A stretch of DNA of 64,000 nucleotides, from contig CAYGJC010000008.1 of the NCBI GenBank assembly GCA_964350245.1, positions 18,660 through 82,659 of the forward strand. Direction: 5' to 3'. Shown in pieces: positions 1-8,416 of the stretch (position 1 is the stretch's first letter; the number at the start of each line of letters is the position of its first letter). This DNA comes from JAJACP01 sp964350245 (GTDB taxonomy: Bacteria; Chlamydiota; Chlamydiia; Chlamydiales; JAAKFR01). Position numbers and translations under genes: made by a program. Under the pieces are notes generated by a model, which did not search any database, was not told the origin of the DNA, and was given only the letters and a program-made list of their open reading frames with translations.

Positions 1-380
1 AGCTGAAGTAACGCCACCCTTCCCGCCAAGCTCTGAGTAATCTGCTCATTTAAGTGAAAATTTTGAGATCCCGTCAGAATAAACTGACCCGCTCTTCTTT
101 TTTCGTCTACAAGGACCTGTATATAAGAAAATAAGTCAGGAACTCTCTGAGCTTCATCAAAAATCACACCCTCAATCCGTCCATGCGTCTGCAAAAATCC
201 CTCAGGATCCTCAATAGCAAAACTGCGGAGGCTAGGGTTTTCCAAATTCACATAATGGTAATCAGGAAAACAAAGTTTTGCCAACGTCGTCTTCCCGCTC
301 TGGCGTGGCCCCAAAATAGCCACTACCGGGAACTGGCCCGCCAACTCCTTCGTCCGTCTCTCCAATTTCCTCTTATACAT
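1..380 (-). CDS. AAA+ ATPase of the DUF4143 type, 5' part (cut by window edge)
   Basis: This is the N-terminal part of an ATPase, open to the window edge with no stop in about 126 codons. The start is the ATG whose complement lies at 378-380. The protein shows a Walker A motif (GPRQSGKTT) near residue 28 and a Walker B-like GVIFDEAQR, followed by a sensor segment ILTGSQNF. This is the usual front half of the bacterial AAA_14/DUF4143 family, about 380-400 residues when complete, whose cellular role is not well defined. It closely resembles the broken gene at 926-2075. Two palindromes lie just upstream of the start. Family assignment is firm; function and intactness beyond the edge are unknown. 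Confidence 0.8.
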   Translation of the reverse strand, partial: MYKRKLERRTKELAGQFPVVAILGPRQSGKTTLAKLCFPDYHYVNLENPSLRSFAIEDPEGFLQTHGRIEGVIFDEAQRVPDLFSYIQVLVDEKRRAGQFILTGSQNFHLNEQITQSLAGRVALLQ

Positions 381-392
381 AACCTGAGTATA

Positions 393-423
393 GACAATTA
401 GGGAATTAAATTCCCCATTTGTC
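393..423. repeat. 31-bp imperfect palindrome, copy 1
   Basis: The core GGGAATTAAATTCCC has flanking arms GACAA/TTTGTC and lies 12 bases upstream of the ATPase start at 380. It matches copy 2 at 446-476 in 24 of 31 positions by direct reading. The A-T pair at positions 2/30 here is G-C in the other copy, so pairing is kept by a double change. It could be an operator, an RNA hairpin or a small repeat element; the sequence alone does not decide. Confidence 0.6.
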
Positions 424-445
424 TGCATTTTAGTGCAAAAACTTA

Positions 446-476
446 GGCAAATAGGGAATTTGATTCCCCAAATGCC
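446..476. repeat. 31-bp imperfect palindrome, copy 2
   Basis: The core is GGGAATTTGATTCCC with arms GGCA/TGCC. It starts 53 bases after copy 1, in the gap between the minus-strand ATPase gene and tRNA-Ser. The same core and the same length as copy 1 argue that the pair is related and not random. Confidence 0.6.
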
Positions 477-529
477 AAAAAAATCGCTTATTGAGATAAA
501 AGCGCCAGAAATCTATGATTCCCCCTCCT

Positions 530-616
530 GGAAAGATGGCTGAGTGGCCGAAAGCACGTCCCTGCTAAGGACGCATACTCTCACGAGTATCGAGGGTTCG
601 AATCCCTCTCTTTCCG
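530..616 (+). tRNA. tRNA-Ser (anticodon GCU)
   Basis: The full cloverleaf can be drawn: acceptor GGAAAGA (530-536) with TCTTTCC (609-615); anticodon stem CGTCC/GGACG around the loop CTGCTAA with anticodon GCT at 564-566; a long serine-type variable arm; and T arm GAGGG-TTCGAAT-CCCTC. The discriminator is G616. CCA is not encoded. It reads AGC/AGU serine codons. It lies between two ATPase genes of the same family, a common kind of site for accessory DNA. Confidence 0.95.
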
Positions 617-877
617 TTTTTAACGCCCTGCAAGGGGCGATCTTTCGGGAGTCCGTGCGAACTTGCACTGTTCCTTCTTCGATTTCAGCTCATGACAGCG
701 CTAAAAAAATATCTAGGCTCACGCCACGAGATTATCCGTAGATACTTTCGAGACAGATTTCAAAAGGCCTTTGTAGTCTTTTATACGACCTAATAACCTA
801 AGCTTCAGTTTGATACAAATTTGCTACTAACATCTACCAAATGGGTAATTTTAGGGGATGGGGTCTTAAAAAAATGG
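617..877. other. Gene-free stretch after tRNA-Ser
   Basis: I see no convincing coding sequence here. A short GCCC/GGGC inverted repeat follows the tRNA but has no clear U-run. The segment looks more A+T-rich than the operons downstream and lies inside the accessory patch between the two ATPase genes. Confidence 0.4.
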
Positions 878-922
878 AAAATCCGGCTAATCTGGAGTTG
901 AAGTCCAAATTAGCCGGATTTT
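878..922. repeat. 14-bp inverted repeat just before the ATPase pseudogene start
   Basis: AAAATCCGGCTAAT (878-891) is perfectly complementary to ATTAGCCGGATTTT (909-922), with a 17-base gap. TGGA/TCCA inside the gap could extend the stem. The ATG of the following reading frame is at 926, only three bases further. In RNA this would be a strong hairpin ending in U residues, able to act as a terminator or to hide the ribosome site. In DNA it could be an operator. Confidence 0.7.
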
Positions 923-925
923 TCG

Positions 926-2075
926 ATGTTTCAAAGAGAACTCAAAAAAGAATTAAGTGCTTTAGCCAAACAGTATCCCATTGTAACTGTAGTTGGGCCG
1001 CGCCAATCAGGTAAAACAACCATAGTGCGTAGTGTGTTTCCCCAAATGCCCTATGTAAATTTGGAGGCTCTTGATATCAGAGAAAGCGCGAGCGCCGATC
1101 CAAGAGGCTTTTTAGAACAGTATCCTGATGGTGCTATCCTAGATGAGATTCAACGGGTTCCTACTTTACTTTCTTACATTCAAGTGATTGTGGATGAAGA
1201 AAAAAAGAAAGGAATGTTCATCCTTACTGGAAGTCATCAGCTCGAATTACACCAAGCGATTACCCAGTCGTTGGCAGAACGCACAGCTCTTCTGACGTTG
1301 CTTCCTATGAGTTTAAGAGAGTTAGAAACAGCAAAAATACCCCTATCTCTTGATGAAGCGCTTCTGTTTGGAGGATTTATGATGATCAACTTGATCCGGT
1401 AAAAGCGCACGGAAACTATATCCAGACCTATGTTGAGCGGGATCTAAGACAATTGATTCAGGTTAAGGATTTGGTCCAGTTCCAGAGGTTCATTCGTGCA
1501 TCTGTGGGCAGAATCGGTCAGCTTCTCAATGTGGAATCATTGTGCAATGACATTGGTGTCTCTTCCAAAACGGCAAAAGAGTGGCTTTCGATCTTGGAGG
1601 CCTTTTTTATCATCATACGTCTGCAGCCTTACTACGAGAACTTTGGCAAAAGGGTTGTAAAATCACCTAAGCTTTTTTTGCTGACGTAGGATAGGCATGT
1701 TATCTATTGGGTATTAAAACCTTAAGTCAACTAAAACGGGATCCGTTGCGGGGACATCTCATCGAAAATTTGATGATTCTTGAGTTGATGAAAAGTCGCC
1801 TAAACAGAGGCTTGGAGCCGCATTTATATTTTTTCCGTGATGCTCATGGTCATGAAGTAGATATAATCTATCAAGACGGCCATGATTTAATCCCCATCGA
1901 AATTAAAGCGTCCCGTACCTTCCACTCAGATTTTTTGAAAAACGTGCAGTTCTTTCAAAACCTTGTAGGGGAACGCGCCCCTAAAGGGTATCTCATTTAC
2001 TCAGGGGATCACGAGCAACGCATTGGGTTGATCAATGTTCTGAATTACAAAAAAGCTTCGTCTCTAATCCTTTAG
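926..2075 (+). pseudogene. AAA+/DUF4143-type ATPase, disrupted in three pieces
   Basis: Three consecutive frames together spell one DUF4143-type ATPase. Piece 1 (926-1402) has Walker A GPRQSGKTT and Walker B AILDEIQR. Piece 2 (from about 1385 to 1689) covers the middle helical region, including TYVERDLRQLIQ read in the new frame. Piece 3 (1695-2075) covers the C-terminal nuclease-like DUF4143 part with FFRDAHGHEVDII and PIEIKASR. Frame is lost at about 1378-1386, probably by a short deletion after GGF, and again in the T-run at 1674-1680. A TAG at 1692-1694 interrupts the third frame. With three lesions it is very likely inactive. It is similar to the gene at 1-380. It converges on rho, overlapping its 3' end by 12 bases. 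Confidence 0.85.
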
Positions 2076-3434
2076 GGAAAGCAAGAACTCTGCATTACTG
2101 TTGGTCTTCTTTAACCGACCTAAGAGCAGGTTCATGGCATCGATCGGACTCAAATCGGCAACGGCTCCACGCAAGACGTAGATTTTTTCCAGCTCTGTTG
2201 GATGATAGAGAAGCTCTTCTTTACGTGTGCCGCTCTTAATCTGGTCGATCGCTGGGTAAACACGGCGGTCTGAAAGGCGTCTGTCGAGAACCAGCTCCAT
2301 GTTACCGGTTCCTTTAAACTCTTCGAAAATGACCTCGTCCATACGCGATCCCGTATCAACAAGTGCAGTGGCCAAGATAGTCAGCGAGCCGCCGTGCTCA
2401 ATGTTACGCGCTGCACCGAAAAAGCGCTTGGGTTTATGTAGGGCGCTAGCATCGACACCACCTGTTAAAATCTTACCAGAATGAGGCTGAACGGTATTAT
2501 AAGCGCGGGCAAGACGGGTAATCGAGTCAAGGAGGATCACAACGTCGTGGCCGTGCTCAACCAAGCGGCGTGCCTTTTCGATGACCATCTCAGCGACTTG
2601 TACGTGGCGCTCAGGCTGCTCATCAAAGGTAGAGGCGACCACTTCTCCTTTCACCACTCGGCTCATGTCGGTGACCTCTTCAGGGCGCTCATCGATGAGC
2701 AAGACAAGAAGAGTAACCTCAGGATGATTGGTGGCAATGGAGTGGGCAATGCTTTGAAGAATGACGGTTTTACCGGTCCGGGGAGGCGCTACAATCAAGC
2801 CGCGCTGCCCCTTACCAATCGGGGCGGTTAAATCGAGAACACGCTCAGACAGACGCTCTTTGGTGGTCTCCATGACAAGGCGCTCTTGAGGATAGAGAGG
2901 GGTGAGGTTTTCGAATAGGACACGCTCTTTCGCTTTGTCGGGAGTAGAGCCGTTGACCTTGTCAACTTTCAGAAGGGCGAAGTATTTCTCTTTTTCTTTA
3001 GGGGAGCGGAGGGTTCCGCTAACGGTGTCTCCCTTTTTGAGGTCAAAACGGCGAATCTGAGCGGGAGAGACATAAATATCTTCAGCTGAAGGGCAGTAAT
3101 TGTAGGTAGGAGAACGTAGGAAACCAAAACCGTCGGGTAAAACTTCTAAAACACCTTCCCCAATTAACGTTTCGTCGGGACGCTCTGACTTGATCTTGAC
3201 AATCTCAAAAACCATCTGAGATTTTGTAAGCGAGGCGATGTTCTTAATTCCGTAATGGCGGGCTTGATGGTTGAGCTCTTCGATGTCCATCTGCTGCAAA
3301 TCAGCGATTTTGGTGACGGTCGGTGGAGCAGGTGGAGCTTGAGGTGTTGAAGGGGGAGTCTCTTCAGAAACCATTTTATCAGGAGGGGTTAAAGGGGAAC
3401 GTTTACTTTCTACAGTGGGTTGATCTTGATCCAT
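2064..3434 (-). CDS. rho: Transcription termination factor Rho
   Basis: Hexameric RNA helicase that ends transcription at Rho-dependent sites. At 456 residues it has the usual length plus a proline-rich N-terminal tail (residues about 1-45). The Rho N-terminal and cold-shock RNA-binding domains follow at about 45-165, with EGVLEVLPDGFGFLRSP typical of RNP motifs. The ATPase domain has Walker A APPRTGKT near residues 216-223, Walker B VVILLDS, and the Q/R-loop region TGGVDASAL. It is the last gene of the sppA-polA-coaE-rho run, as in Chlamydia (CT494-491). A start further into the tail is possible but the annotated ATG has an AAGG element upstream. Confidence 0.97.
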   Translation of the reverse strand: MDQDQPTVESKRSPLTPPDKMVSEETPPSTPQAPPAPPTVTKIADLQQMDIEELNHQARHYGIKNIASLTKSQMVFEIVKIKSERPDETLIGEGVLEVLPDGFGFLRSPTYNYCPSAEDIYVSPAQIRRFDLKKGDTVSGTLRSPKEKEKYFALLKVDKVNGSTPDKAKERVLFENLTPLYPQERLVMETTKERLSERVLDLTAPIGKGQRGLIVAPPRTGKTVILQSIAHSIATNHPEVTLLVLLIDERPEEVTDMSRVVKGEVVASTFDEQPERHVQVAEMVIEKARRLVEHGHDVVILLDSITRLARAYNTVQPHSGKILTGGVDASALHKPKRFFGAARNIEHGGSLTILATALVDTGSRMDEVIFEEFKGTGNMELVLDRRLSDRRVYPAIDQIKSGTRKEELLYHPTELEKIYVLRGAVADLSPIDAMNLLLGRLKKTNSNAEFLLSLKD

Positions 3435-3439
3435 AAGGT

Positions 3440-4039
3440 TTAGCCTTTCAAAAGGTTAAAGGTTTTTTGTACAAAATGATTTAGTTGGGTAAGGGTCCCG
3501 TTATTTTCAAAAATGTAGTCAGAGCGCTTTTGCTTCTCTTCTATAGGCATCTGGCGTCTCTCTCTTCTTTCAAATTCGGTTGCATCATAAGAGGTTGTCT
3601 TTAAGAAGCGGTTCTTTCTTTTCTCTTTGTCGGCGGAGATCACAATGACAGTGTCATAGAAGGTGTCGAGTTTACTTTCAAAAAGAAGAGGAATCTCGGC
3701 AACAAAGAGAGGAAATGTGTTCTGGGAGGCTTCTTGATAGTGGGTTTCTATTACCTTTTGAACTTCTGGATGTATCTGCTTTTCTACGGTTTCTAAAAGA
3801 GAGGGGTCACGGAAAATTCGCTTCGCGATCTCCTCTCGACTTAACTCACCCTCCACAATAATCTCATTTCCAAGCAAGCCGATTAACTTCTGACCAACAG
3901 GTGTTGTAGGAGTGAGGAGCTGATGAACGATGGCATCCGCGCTGACAACGTAGGCTCCTAACTCTTCAAAAAGACGGCAGACTGTTGTCTTACCGGAAGC
4001 CAGGGAGCCCGTGACGGCGACCTTCTTCAATTTTAACAC
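3440..4039 (-). CDS. coaE: Dephospho-CoA kinase
   Basis: Phosphorylates the 3'-OH of dephospho-CoA, the last step of CoA synthesis. I place the start at the GTG at 4039, which overlaps the polA stop by seven bases and gives 199 residues beginning VLKLKKVAVTGSLASGKTT, the normal CoaE beginning with its P-loop. The longer reading back to 4123 would add 28 residues inside polA with no family resemblance. Other signatures are the adenine/CoA region DAIVHQLL and the lid RRERRQMPIEEK. A TTG nine bases further in is an alternative start. Five bases separate it from rho. Confidence 0.93.
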   Translation of the reverse strand: MLKLKKVAVTGSLASGKTTVCRLFEELGAYVVSADAIVHQLLTPTTPVGQKLIGLLGNEIIVEGELSREEIAKRIFRDPSLLETVEKQIHPEVQKVIETHYQEASQNTFPLFVAEIPLLFESKLDTFYDTVIVISADKEKRKNRFLKTTSYDATEFERRERRQMPIEEKQKRSDYIFENNGTLTQLNHFVQKTFNLLKG

Positions 4040-6693
4040 CCCGCCCAATTTTTGCCAATGGCTACGTCGACAACCAAGGGAACTTTTAAAGAAAAAACTT
4101 GTTCCATTGCTTCTCGGACGCATTCTTCAAGACGAGGAAGTTCGTGGTCAGGAGCTTCAAAAATTAACTCATCATGCACCTGCAAGACCATGTAGCTTTC
4201 TAAGGAAGCTTCTTCAAGGAGTCGATCAACCTCAAGCATGGCAAGCTTAATCAAGTCGGCGGCGCTCCCTTGTAGAGGTGTATTGATAGCCAATCTCTCA
4301 GCTGCCTGACGGATCATGGCGTTATTGCTGTGAATATCAGGAATCTCTCGCTCCCGCCCAATCATGGTGACGGATTTTCCTGTTTTGCGAGCTTGTTCAA
4401 TGCAGTGATTCATAAACTCCATCACGTGCGGATAACGCTCGAAATAGGCTTTGATAAACTCTGCTGCTGCTTTTACTTCGATTCCTAGCTCACGGGCAAG
4501 GCCATATGCTTGCTGTCCGTAGATAATGCCGAAGTTGATCGCTTTAGCCTGATGGCGTTGTGTAGAAGTGACCTCTGCTAGGGGAATCCCCAGAACAAGA
4601 GAGGCTGTATAGGAGTGAATGTCTTCTCCGCGCTCGAAAGCTTGGATCAAGTGGGGATCCTCGCTGAGATGCGCAAGGAGGCGGAGCTCAATTTGGGAGT
4701 AGTCGGCAGAAAGATAACTCCATCCCTTTTTCTGGGGTTTAAAGGCCTCCCGGATCCGTCTACCAAGCTTGGTGCGAACAGGAATATTTTGTAGGTTGGG
4801 ATCTTGACAGGCGAGCCGCCCGGTAGCCGCAACAAATTGGTTAAAAGTGGGGTGGATGCGTTCGGTTTGAGGGTTTACCTCATGAGGTAATGTATCGGCG
4901 TAGGTGGAGCGGAGCTTTTCTAACGTACGGAAGGCAAGAATTTTCTCTGCAATTGGATGCTCAGGAGCGAGCGTTTCAAGGACCTCGGCACGGGTTGAGA
5001 GACCTGTCGCTGTTTTTTTAACGGGCTTGATTCCCATTTTGTCAAAAAGAATAACAGATAGTTGCTTAGGAGAGCTAATGTTAAACATCTCTCCTGCAAG
5101 ATCATAGATAGCTTGCTCGGTCAGAGCAATTTCTTGGACAAGCTCTTTAGAGAAGGTAGCGAGCTTCTCTTGATCAAGATACATGCCCGCGCGTTCCATC
5201 TTGGCCAGAACGCGGGTGAGAGGAAGCTCTAAGTCAAAGAGAAGCTTTTCTAGTTTTCTCTCCTCAATCTGTTTGGCAAGCAGCTGCTTGATACGCAGGG
5301 TGTAGTCAACATCCTCGCAGCAGTAGTCGGCCACTTTTGGAATCGGAACCAGATCCATCGAGATCTCTTTTTTGCCACTACCGATCAGCTCTTTAATGGC
5401 AGTCTTGACTTTTCCAAAATATTGAAGAGAAAGAGCATCAAGGGAGTGGCGCCTACTAGCTGAGTTGAGTAAGTAGGAAGCTAAAATGGTGTCAAAACAG
5501 AGCGTGGTGACGTGCACTCCGATATTAGCTAAAATGTGGAGGTCATATTTGGCGTTATGTGCATAAAATCCAAGTTTGGGATCTTGGAAAAGAGGAGTGA
5601 GTGTTTCAATGACCTCTGAACGGCTCAGTTTTCCGTTGAGCGGGACGTAAAAGGCCTCTTTTGCTTTGACACTAAAACCGATGCCAACAGGATCGGCCAA
5701 GAGAGGGCGGATGTGCGTTGTTTCAGTGTCAAAGGAGATCTCTGCGTATTTTTTGAGATAGGAGATCAGTTTTTCGAGCTCCTCGCGCGTCTCAATTAAG
5801 GTGTAGCTTGTCTTTTCTTCCGGCTCGTTTGAAGAGATGTTAGCCTCTAATTCTTTGACAAGAGTGTTAAAGCCCATTTGAAGGTAGAAAGCTTTTAAGG
5901 CTGGGAGATCAGGGGGAGATTTGGCAAAAAAGGCTTTGTTTTTTTCAAATGGGACATCGGTGTGAATGGTGGCCAAACGCTTACTGAGTCTGGCAATATC
6001 GGCCTCCTCGCGGATAGTTTGCTGCTTTTTGGCTCCCTTGACCTGATCAGGATTGTTGAGTAGATTTTCTAGAGAGCCAAACTCTTTGAGAAGAGGAACG
6101 GTTGTTTTGGGGCCAAATCCTTTTAGGCCGGGGATATTATCGGAAGAATCGCCCATAATCGCTAAAAGGTCCACGATCTGTTCAGGGGGAACGCCATAGA
6201 GTTCCTCCACTTTAGCGCGGTCGACGATGAGGTTGTCTTTCCAGGTGTTCAGAATAAAAATGTTGTTTCCAACCAGCTGGCAGAGGTCTTTATCACTGGT
6301 ACAAAGATAGACCTCGGCGCCCTGCTTGGCAGCCCAGAGAGCAACACTGCCCATGGTGTCATCTGCCTCCACTCCTGGTTCTTCAAGGTGAGGAATGCCG
6401 ATCAGTTCACAAAACTCTTTGGCGCGGGTGATCTGTTCGGGGAGATCTTCGTGGAGGCGTGTGCGGTTGGCTTTATACTTTTCGTAGATCTCGGTGCGCT
6501 GTTTTTTGTTGTCGGGTCCATCAAAGACGGCAACAATATGATCGGGCCCAAATTCTTTGTAGAGCTTAAGAAGTGAGCGGATGAATCCGTATAGACCATT
6601 TGTTGACTCGCCCTCCGGACTGGTCATGGAGGGGAGGGCAAAATAGGCTCTGAAAATGTATCCTGAAACATCAAGGATAAAGAGTTTTTTCAT
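4033..6693 (-). CDS. polA: DNA polymerase I
   Basis: Repair and Okazaki-fragment polymerase of 886 residues. The N-terminal 5'-3' flap nuclease domain spans about residues 1-290 (DVSGYIFRAYFALPS, DKDLCQLV). A 3'-5' exonuclease domain follows, with its metal ligands apparently kept (FDTETT, AHNAKYDLHIL, YCCEDVDYTLRI), and then the polymerase domain (SADYSQIELRLLAHLS; RQAKAINFGIIYG-type finger helix; LQVHDELIFEAP palm). The ATG at 6693 forms an ATGA overlap with the sppA stop, supporting this start over one 14 codons further upstream. The intact proofreading motifs are notable because many Pol I enzymes have lost them. Confidence 0.97.
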   Translation of the reverse strand: MKKLFILDVSGYIFRAYFALPSMTSPEGESTNGLYGFIRSLLKLYKEFGPDHIVAVFDGPDNKKQRTEIYEKYKANRTRLHEDLPEQITRAKEFCELIGIPHLEEPGVEADDTMGSVALWAAKQGAEVYLCTSDKDLCQLVGNNIFILNTWKDNLIVDRAKVEELYGVPPEQIVDLLAIMGDSSDNIPGLKGFGPKTTVPLLKEFGSLENLLNNPDQVKGAKKQQTIREEADIARLSKRLATIHTDVPFEKNKAFFAKSPPDLPALKAFYLQMGFNTLVKELEANISSNEPEEKTSYTLIETREELEKLISYLKKYAEISFDTETTHIRPLLADPVGIGFSVKAKEAFYVPLNGKLSRSEVIETLTPLFQDPKLGFYAHNAKYDLHILANIGVHVTTLCFDTILASYLLNSASRRHSLDALSLQYFGKVKTAIKELIGSGKKEISMDLVPIPKVADYCCEDVDYTLRIKQLLAKQIEERKLEKLLFDLELPLTRVLAKMERAGMYLDQEKLATFSKELVQEIALTEQAIYDLAGEMFNISSPKQLSVILFDKMGIKPVKKTATGLSTRAEVLETLAPEHPIAEKILAFRTLEKLRSTYADTLPHEVNPQTERIHPTFNQFVAATGRLACQDPNLQNIPVRTKLGRRIREAFKPQKKGWSYLSADYSQIELRLLAHLSEDPHLIQAFERGEDIHSYTASLVLGIPLAEVTSTQRHQAKAINFGIIYGQQAYGLARELGIEVKAAAEFIKAYFERYPHVMEFMNHCIEQARKTGKSVTMIGREREIPDIHSNNAMIRQAAERLAINTPLQGSAADLIKLAMLEVDRLLEEASLESYMVLQVHDELIFEAPDHELPRLEECVREAMEQVFSLKVPLVVDVAIGKNWAGC

Positions 6694-7712
6694 CGAAAAC
6701 AAAAGGGATTGCCCGTCTGGAAGGGGAGGGCGCATTCATGTTTAATTTTCCCCGTAATTAAGGGAGAATTTGATTCTTCTTTGAGCATCTTTTTCCACCA
6801 AGACTTGCTCTCAAAGCCCACAACTTGATAGCTTCCCTCAATTCCGGCTGCCTCAGCAAGGGCAGCAAGAGCATCGCTGCGACTGGCATTACTGACATCA
6901 ATGAGGCCATTTTCTAGGGCAATAGGAGCAGGAAAGACTTTAGCGCCGAGGGTCTGCTCAAGGTTATCTTGATCAACGGGTCTGTTTTCGGTCACAATCC
7001 CAACAAACTGCTTGTAGTAGTAATTCATGAGCGTTTGATAGTGGTCTTGTTCTCCTTCTTTCCAGGGACGGAAGGGATTCATCTCATCTTTTCCTTTGCC
7101 AGCGGTAACGGTGACGGCATTCACTCCAATTTTTTCCAAAGCGTCGACGACATTCATAAAGGGAGGCCATGAAAGCACACCAATAGAGCCGACTAAGCTG
7201 ACGTCACTGGCAAAGATTTGATCACTCGCGCAGGCAATATAATAACCACCTGAAGCGCACAGGCCATCTACGTAGGTGTAAATGGGCACATTGTAGCGTG
7301 CCTTATAGGCTTTTAGATGGCGGTAGATGATGTCGGAATCGTTAACGCCGCCCCCTGGTGAGTTGATCACAAGAAGGATTCCTTTCACACGGTCGGTTTC
7401 AAAAGCGTCTTCTCTTGAGTCAAGGAGAATCTCTTCGATATTTTTCCCGGTTAGCTTATCAGAACCGATTTGGCCATCTAAAGTGATTTGGAGCAGAATG
7501 GGTTTACTGGAGCCGAGTTTTTTGCGGTTACCCTTCGCATCAGGGAGGATTTTGACGTCAGAAGAGAAGGTTTGCTCTTCGGCTGTGGAAAAAATGCCGT
7601 ACAAAAGGAAAAAAATGGCGACCAGGGCCACAACCGCGCCCAACACACCGAAAAGAGCGACAAAAAAAGCACGCAGAGAACCCATAAAAACTGACTCGTG
7701 TATCACTTTCAT
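6690..7712 (-). CDS. sppA: Signal peptide peptidase SppA-like membrane serine protease
   Basis: Membrane protease of the S49 family that degrades cleaved signal peptides. It has 340 residues, the short one-domain form also found in Chlamydia (CT494). One N-terminal membrane segment lies at about residues 14-42. The protease fold follows, with INSPGG, the nucleophile region GLCASGGYYIACAS and VGSIGV. A start at a second ATG nine codons in is possible, and neither ATG has a clear ribosome site. It overlaps polA by ATGA. The gene begins just after the stop of the exporter ATPase (7742) on the same strand. Confidence 0.9.
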   Translation of the reverse strand: MKVIHESVFMGSLRAFFVALFGVLGAVVALVAIFFLLYGIFSTAEEQTFSSDVKILPDAKGNRKKLGSSKPILLQITLDGQIGSDKLTGKNIEEILLDSREDAFETDRVKGILLVINSPGGGVNDSDIIYRHLKAYKARYNVPIYTYVDGLCASGGYYIACASDQIFASDVSLVGSIGVLSWPPFMNVVDALEKIGVNAVTVTAGKGKDEMNPFRPWKEGEQDHYQTLMNYYYKQFVGIVTENRPVDQDNLEQTLGAKVFPAPIALENGLIDVSNASRSDALAALAEAAGIEGSYQVVGFESKSWWKKMLKEESNSPLITGKIKHECALPFQTGNPFCFR

Positions 7713-7741
7713 AGCCAGTCATACTAATGAAGCGCTCTTTT

Positions 7742-8416
7742 TTAAACAACAATAGAGCCATCGTTCATTTCAAGAATGCGATCGGCAAATTCAAAAATGC
7801 GCGCATCATGCGTCACTAAGATGACCGCTTTGTCCTCCTTGACGGCCACCTCGCGGATAAGCTGTACCACTTGAACCCCCGTTTGGTGATCAAGGGTGCT
7901 TGTTGGCTCGTCACAAATGATGAGCCTAGGTTCATGCACGCAGCCGCGGCAGATTGCAATCCGCTGCTGCTCACCGCCTGAAAGATGTGAGGGAAGGGCG
8001 TTGAATCGGTGCTCTAGCCCCACACGTCCCAACATCTTCTTAGCCCTTCTGAATGCCTCTTGCTCATCTGTGCCATTGAGTAGAAGAGGAATGGCGATGT
8101 TTTCCAGAGCTGTCCAGGTGGGGATCAAGTGAAGCGCTTGAAAGATGAAGCCGATGTTGGCTTTGCGGAAAGCCGCTTTTTCGATTTCACTCATTGTGCC
8201 AATTTCCTCACCAAATACGATGCAGCTTCCTGCATCTAAGGAAAGAATGCCGCTAATTACGGAAAGAAGAGTGGTTTTACCGGAACCCGATGGCCCTACC
8301 AACATTAACAACTCGTTGGTATGCGCTTCTAGATCAACGCCACGTAACGCCTCAACAAGCGAGCCTTCTTCTCCATATGTTTTACGTACCTGTGTGCATT
8401 GGACAGCATTTTTCAT
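7742..8416 (-). CDS. ABC exporter ATP-binding subunit (LolD/MacB/DevA type)
   Basis: ATPase subunit of 224 residues: Walker A GPSGSGKTT, Q-loop FIFQALHLIPTW, signature LSGGEQQR, Walker B LIICDEPTS, H-loop LVTHD. This set is typical of the FtsE/LolD/MacB branch. The ATG at 8416 gives the ATGA overlap with the permease gene and starts at the normal family beginning; a longer frame upstream lies inside the permease gene and is not family-like. It is the last gene of a four-gene tripartite efflux operon. The substrate is unknown. Confidence 0.93.
   Translation of the reverse strand: MKNAVQCTQVRKTYGEEGSLVEALRGVDLEAHTNELLMLVGPSGSGKTTLLSVISGILSLDAGSCIVFGEEIGTMSEIEKAAFRKANIGFIFQALHLIPTWTALENIAIPLLLNGTDEQEAFRRAKKMLGRVGLEHRFNALPSHLSGGEQQRIAICRGCVHEPRLIICDEPTSTLDHQTGVQVVQLIREVAVKEDKAVILVTHDARIFEFADRILEMNDGSIVV

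Noticed and set aside
617..650. Terminator after tRNA-Ser
   Set aside because: The GCCC/GGGC repeat is short and not followed by a U-run.
5041..5107. Many short open frames on the opposite strand of polA, dnaE and aspS
   Set aside because: They have no ribosome sites or recognisable protein features and are explained by codon bias of the real genes.
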